NCBI GenBank assembly: GCA_036375695.1
Contig: DASVBU010000011.1
Span: forward strand, 1 to 11,003
Origin: ZC4RG35 sp036375695
GTDB taxonomy: Bacteria; Actinomycetota; Acidimicrobiia; Spongiisociales; ZC4RG35
DNA length: 11,003 nucleotides
Reading direction: 5' to 3'
Position numbers and translations under genes: made by a program. Within the stretch, counting starts at the first letter, position 1, and every line of letters begins with the position of its first letter. Below are positions 5,919-11,003 of this stretch, in pieces. Under the pieces are notes generated by a model. That model was not told the DNA's origin, ran no database searches, and saw only the letters and a list, made by a program, of their open reading frames with translations.

Positions 5919-6595
5919 CACCCGACCACGAGACGGCCTCGCAAGAGCCGCACCGTCTCCGGCTCGATGCCTATCGACTCCAGGAAGCCGGGCACCGACC
6001 CGTATTCCGCGTCGAGCCTGGCGAAGAAACTCCACATCGTCTCCGGATCGGCCTCCGAGAACTTGGGCGGAAGGGCCTCGAGGAAGCGGTCGCCGGCAAC
6101 CCTGCCGGTGAGGGCGTAGTCGCGCACCACATCCTCACGGACGACGCCCACCGCCGAGAGGATCAGAGCCACCACCGATCCCGTCCGGTCCTTCCCGGCG
6201 TGGCAGTGGATCAGGGTCGCCCCCTGGCTGGTCGCCACCAGTTCCACGATCCGTCGCAGACGCTCGGCGCCGAGGGTGAGCTGTCGGAGGTACCACTCGC
6301 CCACCGACTCGTAGGTGTCGACCGGGTCGACGATCGGGTTCGTCCCCAATGCATTGAGCGGGAGCGAGTGCATGGTGACGGCCGGACCGTGATAGCAGCC
6401 GACCCGGTGACGAAGGTCGACCACGTCCGTGATACCCAGGCTCTCGATGAGGTCCCGCCTCGTGGCGAGGTCGAGGTCGTCGAGACGCCCGCTGCGATAC
6501 AACCGCCCCGGCGCCGTGACGCCACCGCCATCGACGCGGAGACCCCCGAGGTCGCGGAGGTTGATCGCACGAGCAAGATCGCCCAGGAGGGTCAC
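5912..6595 (-). CDS. Tyrosine-phosphatase-family enzyme (Y_phosphatase3 / MptpB-like)
   Basis: A 227-residue phosphatase. The P-loop HCHAGKDRTG (H130, nucleophile C131, K135, D136, R137) is the HCxxGKDR variant found in MptpB and related bacterial enzymes that act on phosphotyrosine, phosphoserine and phosphoinositides. The N-terminal motifs NLRDLGG (12-18), LYRSGRL (32-38) and VVDLRHRVG (58-66) also fit that family. Length is normal and there is no signal peptide. The GTG start overlaps the permease stop by 4 bp (GTGA), with AGGAGG (6609-6604) 8 nt upstream, so it is translationally coupled to the transporter. This context suggests a role on an imported phosphorus compound or in its regulation, but the family also includes true protein phosphatases. 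The enzyme class is clear; the substrate is not. Confidence 0.88.
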   Translation of the reverse strand: MTLLGDLARAINLRDLGGLRVDGGGVTAPGRLYRSGRLDDLDLATRRDLIESLGITDVVDLRHRVGCYHGPAVTMHSLPLNALGTNPIVDPVDTYESVGEWYLRQLTLGAERLRRIVELVATSQGATLIHCHAGKDRTGSVVALILSAVGVVREDVVRDYALTGRVAGDRFLEALPPKFSEADPETMWSFFARLDAEYGSVPGFLESIGIEPETVRLLRGRLVVGCD

Positions 6596-8196
6596 ACCAG
6601 TTTCCTCCTGATCCAGCCGGCCAGCCGCTCGAATCCGTAGATGAGGACGAAGACGATCAGGCAGATCGCCAGTGTCCGGTCATAGCGATGCGACTGGATG
6701 GTCGAGTTGAGGATGCCACCGATCCCGCCTGCCCCGACGACCCCGAGCACGGTGGCGGCCCTGACGTAGACGTCGAGTGTGTACACACCGACGCCGACGA
6801 TGAGCGGCATCCCCTGTCTGAGCACGGCGCCCGTCGTTCGCTGACTCCAGCTGGCCCCGACCGAGGCGAGGCCGACCGAAGCAGAATCGGGCAGCGTCTC
6901 GAGACCGTCGGCCAGGAGCTTCCCGGTGAAACCGATGGCGCCGACGGTGAGCGCCAGGACGCCGGCAAAGGGCCCCAGTCCCACCGCGACCACGAAAACC
7001 ACGGCCAGCACCAGTTCGGGGATGCCGCGCTCCAGGACCATCACGCCCCGGGACACGACGGAGACCCAGGGACGTGGCGTCGTGTTCCTCGCCGCCAGCA
7101 CGGCGATGGGGAGGGCGATGGCCAGCCCCATCACGGTGGCCGCCAGGGCGATCCATACCGTCTCGGCCATCGCCGCGACGATGCCGTTCCAGTTGGTGAC
7201 GAAGTCGGGCGGGAACATCCTCCGGGCGACCTGGCCCATCCCCACCAACGCGTCGCCAAGGGCACCCGGCGTCAACCCGACCGCCCACGACGACACCACG
7301 AACCCGGCCACCGCGATCAGCCCCGCCACCCATTTCGCCGTCCGGTCCCGACCGCGCATCCGTCCCGATCCGTCTACCGCGCCGTCGTCGATCAGAGAGC
7401 TCCTGATCCATGCGGACAGACGCTCCAGGGCGATGACGAACACGAAGATGATCGCCACGATCGTGAGTGCCCTCTGATAGGCGAGTTGACCGAGCACCCG
7501 TTGCAGCTCGAAGCCGATGCCACCTGCCCCGACGAAGCCCAGGATCACCGACCGTCTCACGTTGATGTCGAGACGAAACAGGCTGAGCGAGAACCAAGTG
7601 GCCAGGACCTGAGGGAGGACGCCGCCCACGAAGACCTGGGTACGGGTGGCACCGGCGGCAGTCAGGGCGTCGAGCGGCCTGCGGTCCACTGTCTCCACGG
7701 CGTCGGCGAAGAGCTTGCCGAGCATGCCGAACGAGCTGAGGGTCATGGCGAGGACGCCGGCGACCGGTCCGATGCCGATGGCGCGCACCAGCAACAAGGC
7801 CCAGACGATGCTCGGGATCGCCCGAGCCATTGCGGTCGCTCCCCGGGCGACGACGTGCACGACTGGGTGCGGGGTGGTGTTGGCGGCGGCCAGGATGGCC
7901 ACGGGGACTGAGATGAGGAAAGCCAGACCCGTGGCGGCCACGACCATCGCCAGCGTGACCCAGGTCGCCTCGAGGTAGCGTGGCCATTCGGTGGCAACGG
8001 GCGGCCACATCCGCGCGAAAAGGTCGGCCAGCTCGTCGAAACTGCCCAAGAACCTGGCCGGGGACGAGTCGGTCTCGATCAGGGACACCACGAACAGGAC
8101 CAGGACGGCGAGGGTCAGCACTGGCAGTTGCAGTCGCTGCCAGGTCAGCGGGGGGCGGACCGGCCGGTCCCCGACGCCTGCGACCCGGGCGCTCAA
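6592..8196 (-). CDS. phnE: PhnE-type ABC permease, tandem fusion of two units
   Basis: A 534-residue inner-membrane permease made of two homologous halves: about 21-268 and 286-534, joined by a polar linker (about 269-285). Each half repeats the same landmarks: a VxxAAxNTTPxP segment (102-111 and 366-375), a GVLAxT...GKL segment (147-161 and 413-427), a VGAGGIG turn (222-228 and 487-493) and a closing ERLxxWIR (258-265 and 523-530). Single PhnE proteins are about half this length and work as dimers, so this one chain probably supplies the whole translocation channel. The start is taken as TTG at 8196, which overlaps the phnC stop (TTGA) and has GGGGGAG 5 nt upstream. Upstream codons in the same frame lie inside phnC and encode an Arg/Pro-rich shadow. 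Substrate is inferred from PhnD and PhnC to be phosphonate or phosphite. Confidence 0.9.
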   Translation of the reverse strand: MSARVAGVGDRPVRPPLTWQRLQLPVLTLAVLVLFVVSLIETDSSPARFLGSFDELADLFARMWPPVATEWPRYLEATWVTLAMVVAATGLAFLISVPVAILAAANTTPHPVVHVVARGATAMARAIPSIVWALLLVRAIGIGPVAGVLAMTLSSFGMLGKLFADAVETVDRRPLDALTAAGATRTQVFVGGVLPQVLATWFSLSLFRLDINVRRSVILGFVGAGGIGFELQRVLGQLAYQRALTIVAIIFVFVIALERLSAWIRSSLIDDGAVDGSGRMRGRDRTAKWVAGLIAVAGFVVSSWAVGLTPGALGDALVGMGQVARRMFPPDFVTNWNGIVAAMAETVWIALAATVMGLAIALPIAVLAARNTTPRPWVSVVSRGVMVLERGIPELVLAVVFVVAVGLGPFAGVLALTVGAIGFTGKLLADGLETLPDSASVGLASVGASWSQRTTGAVLRQGMPLIVGVGVYTLDVYVRAATVLGVVGAGGIGGILNSTIQSHRYDRTLAICLIVFVLIYGFERLAGWIRRKLV

Positions 8197-8966
8197 CCCG
8201 GCTCCCCCACCGTCGCGCTGCCGTACACGGCACGGGTGTCGCTCTCCGTCAGCTCGGACACCGGCCGGTCGAAGACGAGGCGGCCGTCCCGGAGCCCGAT
8301 GATCCGGTCCGCCCATCCGCTGGCCAGACCGACCTGGTGCAGGCTGCAGAAGACGGTGAGGCCCTCTTCGTGGCAAAGCTCGATGAGAAGGTCGAGGACC
8401 TGGCGGGCCGACTCGGGATCGAGGGAGGCCACCGGCTCGTCGGCGAGCACCAGGTCGGGCTTCTGGAAGAGCATCCGGGCGATGGCGACGCGCTGCTGCT
8501 GACCACCCGACAGCGTGTCCGCCCGCTGGAACGCCTGATCGGCGAGACCCACGCGATCGAGTTGTCGCAACGCCTCGTGGCGCAGGGTGGCGCCGTACGA
8601 CATCACCCCGTACCGGGGGCCGCGAAGACGGCCCAGGGCGCCCGACAGCACGTTCTCGATCGCCGTCGCCCGTCCCACCAGGTTGAAGCTCTGGAACACG
8701 AACCCGATGCGACGGCGAAGCCTCCGCAACTCGGACGGCCCCATCCCCGAGATGTCGTCGCCGAAGACGATGACCGTGCCACTCGTCGGGCGCTCGAGGC
8801 CGTTGATGCAGCGGAGCAGCGTGGTCTTGCCGGCGCCCGAGCGGCCGACGAGAACCGTCACCGAACCCGGCATGAGGTCGAAGGAGACGTCACGCAGCGC
8901 CGTGACGGCGCCACGATCGAACTCCTTGACCAGATTGCGCACCGACAGGATCGGCTGTCCTTGCAC
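8193..8966 (-). CDS. phnC: PhnC-type ABC transporter ATP-binding protein
   Basis: A 257-residue ATPase that powers the permease. All nucleotide-binding motifs are intact: Walker A GRSGAGKT (41-48), Q-loop Q92 in FVFQSFNLV, signature LSGGQQQRVAIAR (152-164), Walker B LVLADEP with E177, and H-loop H210. FQSFNLV followed by ENVLSGALGRL is typical of phosphonate transporter ATPases (PhnC). The start is GTG, with GGAG 7 nt upstream; a nearby ATG (8979) is out of frame. The stop overlaps the permease start. The tail after about residue 238 carries no recognisable extra domain. Confidence 0.93.
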   Translation of the reverse strand: MQGQPILSVRNLVKEFDRGAVTALRDVSFDLMPGSVTVLVGRSGAGKTTLLRCINGLERPTSGTVIVFGDDISGMGPSELRRLRRRIGFVFQSFNLVGRATAIENVLSGALGRLRGPRYGVMSYGATLRHEALRQLDRVGLADQAFQRADTLSGGQQQRVAIARMLFQKPDLVLADEPVASLDPESARQVLDLLIELCHEEGLTVFCSLHQVGLASGWADRIIGLRDGRLVFDRPVSELTESDTRAVYGSATVGEPG

Positions 8967-9019
8967 CGGGGTTCTCCATGCCTCGAGGCTGGCGACAGCC
9001 TAAGACCGCCGGCGGAGGA
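8967..9019 (-). other. phnD-phnC intergenic spacer
   Basis: The only sizeable gap seen in the minus-strand operon (53 bp). It holds two short palindromes, CCGCCGGCGG (9006-9015) and GCCTCGAGGC (8980-8989), and the phnC ribosome-binding site. The palindromes could form small hairpins that stabilise the upstream phnD message, since binding proteins are usually made in excess over transporter subunits. No T tract is present, so a full terminator is unlikely. Confidence 0.3.
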
Positions 9020-10006
9020 TCACTCGGTGCAGGCGGGTGCCTCCGTGAGACGGCAGACCTCGCGCAGGCTGTCGTACAGGGAGTCGTCGACCTCGGCGAA
9101 GCCCCACGTGCTGGTCCCGGCGATGGGGCACCAGGGCTCCCCGGTCGGACCGTCCTCCTCGACCCATTCGGGGCTGCAGAAGCCACGCTCGTAGAGGTCG
9201 GCGCCGTCGTTGTCGAGGAAGACCCGGGTGATGGCGTCACGGACCTCCTGTGGGAGGCTCTTCTGGATGGCGAGGACCACGCCCGGGATGGGGTCGGATT
9301 CCCAAACCACGTGGAGCGCGCCTGGCTCGACGTCACCGGTCTCCTCCAACTGGGCCAGCTCGCTGTCGACGGCGAAGCCGGCGTCACAGGTGCCGTCGGC
9401 GATGGCGAGGACCGAGTTGTCGTGAGCCCCGGCGAAGATCGCCTCCTCCAGGTCTTCGTCCGGGTCGATGCCGATCTCGAGCAGCCCCGCCGCCGGGATC
9501 AGGTAGCCCGAGGCCGAGCTGGGATCGACGAAGCAGACCTTCTTCCCCTCGTAGTCCTCCAATGACTGGACGTCGGTCCGGTCGGATCGAGCCAGGCCGT
9601 GGGACTGGTACGTGGTGGGCCCGTCCGGCTCTGTTATGTAGGCGGCCCGGGCCTCGATTTCGGCGCCCTTGCCGGTGGCGATCACGTACGCGAACGGGGA
9701 CATCACCGCGATCTCCAGCCTGTTGGCGATGAGCGCCTCGATGAGACCGCCGTAGGTGCCGCCCGTGGTGATGAACTCCACGTCGGTACCCAGGTCGGCC
9801 TCGAGGGCCTTGACCATCGCCCCGAACCGCTCCTCCTGACCTGCCGAGTCGTCGGCAGGGGTGACCCCGAATCGGATCGTCTCCGGCATGCCGGAGATCA
9901 CATCGGTCGTGGTGGTGGTGGTGGATCCCCCGTTGCCACCGCAGGCGGCGAGGATCAGCCCGACGATCGTGACGACGGTGAGGAGCCGGAGGCTTCTCGG
10001 CTTCAT
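9020..10006 (-). CDS. phnD: PhnD-type phosphonate/phosphite-binding lipoprotein
   Basis: A 328-residue extracytoplasmic binding protein. The N-terminus (MKPRSLRLL, then a hydrophobic stretch ending LILAAC) is a lipoprotein signal with lipobox LAAC and lipidated C22. A Gly/Ser/Thr linker including six threonines follows. PhnD-family marks include VMSPFAYV (101-108), the loop DPSSASGYLIPA (161-172), whose serines bind the phosphonyl oxygens in E. coli PhnD, FAGAHDNSV (191-199, with H195) and the SDPIPG turn (237-242, with D238). The start ATG at 10006 was chosen because it begins the signal peptide; the in-frame GTG at 10081 lies inside the upstream gene. Six cysteines in the mature part (C158, C207, C277, C293, C318, C326), four of them in the last 55 residues, are unusual and suggest disulfides. 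It starts 4 bp after the dehydrogenase stop. Confidence 0.92.
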   Translation of the reverse strand: MKPRSLRLLTVVTIVGLILAACGGNGGSTTTTTTDVISGMPETIRFGVTPADDSAGQEERFGAMVKALEADLGTDVEFITTGGTYGGLIEALIANRLEIAVMSPFAYVIATGKGAEIEARAAYITEPDGPTTYQSHGLARSDRTDVQSLEDYEGKKVCFVDPSSASGYLIPAAGLLEIGIDPDEDLEEAIFAGAHDNSVLAIADGTCDAGFAVDSELAQLEETGDVEPGALHVVWESDPIPGVVLAIQKSLPQEVRDAITRVFLDNDGADLYERGFCSPEWVEEDGPTGEPWCPIAGTSTWGFAEVDDSLYDSLREVCRLTEAPACTE

Positions 10007-10010
10007 CCGA

Positions 10011-11003
10011 TCAGCCCAGGCTGCCGAAGTACCGGGTCTTGGGCTCGACCCACTCGAGGATGCCCTCGTGGCCCGACTCACGACCCAGCCCGGACTGCTT
10101 GAAGCCCCCGAACGGCGCCTCGGGAGTCGATGGCAGCCAGTCGTTGATGGCGATCATCCCGAACTCGAGCTCCTCGGACACCTTGAAGGCCGTGGCCATG
10201 TCGCGTGTGTAGACGTAGGCAGCCAGCCCGTAGTCGGTGTCGTTGGCCCGGGCGATGGCGGCGTCGACGTCATCGAACGGGATCACCGGCATCACCGGAC
10301 CGAAGATCTCCTCGGTGTGGATCGGCTGATCCGCGCTGACATCGGTGACCACGGTGGGCTCGTAGAAGTAGCCGGGCATCTCGGGCCGGGTCCCGCCCAC
10401 CAGCAGGGAGGCACCCCGGTCGACGCTCTCGGCGACGATCCGCTCCACCCGTTCCAGCTGGCGGGCGTTGATCAGCGGGCCCACCGTCGTCTCGGGATCG
10501 AGGCCATTGCCCAGCACCTGCTCCTTGGCGGTGGCCACGGCGACATCGGTGAACTCGCCCACCACTGCCTCGTGGACATAGAAGCGCTGCGGGGAGATGC
10601 ACACCTGGCCGCCGTTGCGCACCTTGGTGGACATGGACTGACGCGCCACCTCGGCGATGTCCCCGGCGTCCGGGAACACCAGCACAGGGGCGTTGCCACC
10701 CAACTCGAGGGACAGCCGGGTGACGGTGCGGGAGGCGCCGTCCATGAGAAGCCTGCCCACCCGGGTGGAACCGGTGAACTGGATCTTCCCGACCCGCTTG
10801 TCGTCCAGCATCACCTGGCCCATCGACTCGGGCTCACCGTTGACCACGTTGATCACACCCGGAGGCGCACCTGCCTCCATGAGGGCCCATCCGATGAGCA
10901 TCGCGGAGCGAGGCGTGTACTCCGATGGGCGAGCCACCACCGTGTTTCCCACCGCCAGAGCCGACGAGATCGCCCGCATCTGGTTGTAGACGGGGAAGTT
11001 CCA
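10011..11003 (-). CDS. NAD(P)-dependent aldehyde dehydrogenase, N-terminus outside the window
   Basis: The C-terminal 330 residues of an ALDH-superfamily enzyme, which oxidises an aldehyde to a carboxylic acid. The fragment starts inside the WNFPVYNQ motif of the cofactor domain. It includes FTGSTRVGR (76-84), the general base E100 in LELGGNAP, the catalytic C135 in NGGQVCISPQR, EEIFGPV and the C-terminal GGFKQSGLGRES. The residue normally Lys in the KPxE cofactor motif is Arg here (ARPSE, R25). The motifs are closest to succinate-semialdehyde-type dehydrogenases. It sits 4 bp upstream of phnD and is probably the first visible gene of the operon. That context makes phosphonoacetaldehyde dehydrogenase (PhnY-like) a possible role, but the sequence alone does not show it. 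Confidence 0.9.
   Translation of the reverse strand, partial: WNFPVYNQMRAISSALAVGNTVVARPSEYTPRSAMLIGWALMEAGAPPGVINVVNGEPESMGQVMLDDKRVGKIQFTGSTRVGRLLMDGASRTVTRLSLELGGNAPVLVFPDAGDIAEVARQSMSTKVRNGGQVCISPQRFYVHEAVVGEFTDVAVATAKEQVLGNGLDPETTVGPLINARQLERVERIVAESVDRGASLLVGGTRPEMPGYFYEPTVVTDVSADQPIHTEEIFGPVMPVIPFDDVDAAIARANDTDYGLAAYVYTRDMATAFKVSEELEFGMIAINDWLPSTPEAPFGGFKQSGLGRESGHEGILEWVEPKTRYFGSLG

Noticed and set aside
6680..8233. 517-codon open frame on the minus strand overlapping phnE
   Set aside because: Its composition (Arg, Gly, Pro, Asp) is that of an out-of-frame shadow in GC-rich DNA. The phnE frame has clear transporter motifs.
8197..8376. Upstream extension of the permease into phnC
   Set aside because: The added 60 residues are Arg/Pro/Gly-rich and out of frame with phnC. 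The TTG at 8196 has a good ribosome-binding site and stop overlap.
7980..9194. Long plus-strand open frame opposite phnC and phnD
   Set aside because: It has no recognisable domain and is antisense to two well-supported genes, as are the long plus-strand frames at 6688-7911 and 3354-4358.
9908..9925. GGT-type simple repeat
   Set aside because: It encodes the six-threonine linker after the PhnD lipobox, a common low-complexity spacer, so it is not treated as a separate element.
10007..10081. Longer PhnD starting at 10081
   Set aside because: It would bury the lipoprotein signal 25 residues inside the protein and overlap the ALDH gene; the ATG at 10006 gives a proper signal peptide.
1..11003. 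CRISPR arrays, insertion sequences, tRNA genes, phage genes
   Set aside because: No regularly spaced repeats, transposase motifs, tRNA-like clover-leaf or phage proteins were seen on either strand.

Overview
The window is GC-rich and densely packed. It carries a WhiB-family gene (an actinobacteria-specific family), GTG and TTG starts, and stop/start overlaps of the ATGA, GTGA and TTGA type. These point to an actinobacterium. A deep-branching lineage such as Acidimicrobiia is possible, but that is a guess. No mobile element, CRISPR array, tRNA or rRNA was seen.

Region 1 (1-883) is a regulatory block. The 3' end of a primary-type sigma-70 gene converges on a WhiB7-like gene on the minus strand. 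Upstream of that gene is a complete attenuation leader: a promoter with an AT-rich element 3 bp before its -35 box, a 43-codon upstream ORF with a ribosome-binding site, and an intrinsic terminator hairpin with a T tract. Four alternating complementary 7-mers in the leader could form either the terminator or two competing hairpins. This matches the logic known for mycobacterial whiB7.

Region 2 (884-5902) is an envelope-stress-like block. A small LiaF-like membrane protein is translationally coupled to a metal-dependent amidohydrolase. Converging on that pair is a minus-strand two-component pair: a PspC-domain histidine kinase and a NarL/LuxR-type response regulator. Divergent from the kinase is a PspC plus LiaF-like protein coupled to a small two-helix membrane protein. 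The divergent promoter region has a direct repeat inside an inverted repeat. The set resembles the LiaFSR and actinobacterial PspC sensor systems.

Region 3 (5912-11003, all minus strand) is one apparent operon, in transcription order: aldehyde dehydrogenase (5' end outside the window), PhnD-type lipoprotein, PhnC-type ATPase, a double-length PhnE-PhnE fusion permease, and a tyrosine-phosphatase-family enzyme. Three of the four junctions are within 4 bp or overlap; the exception is 53 bp between phnD and phnC. The transporter type suggests phosphonate or phosphite import, and the flanking enzymes may act on the imported compound. A perfect hairpin overlapping both stop codons separates this operon from region 2.
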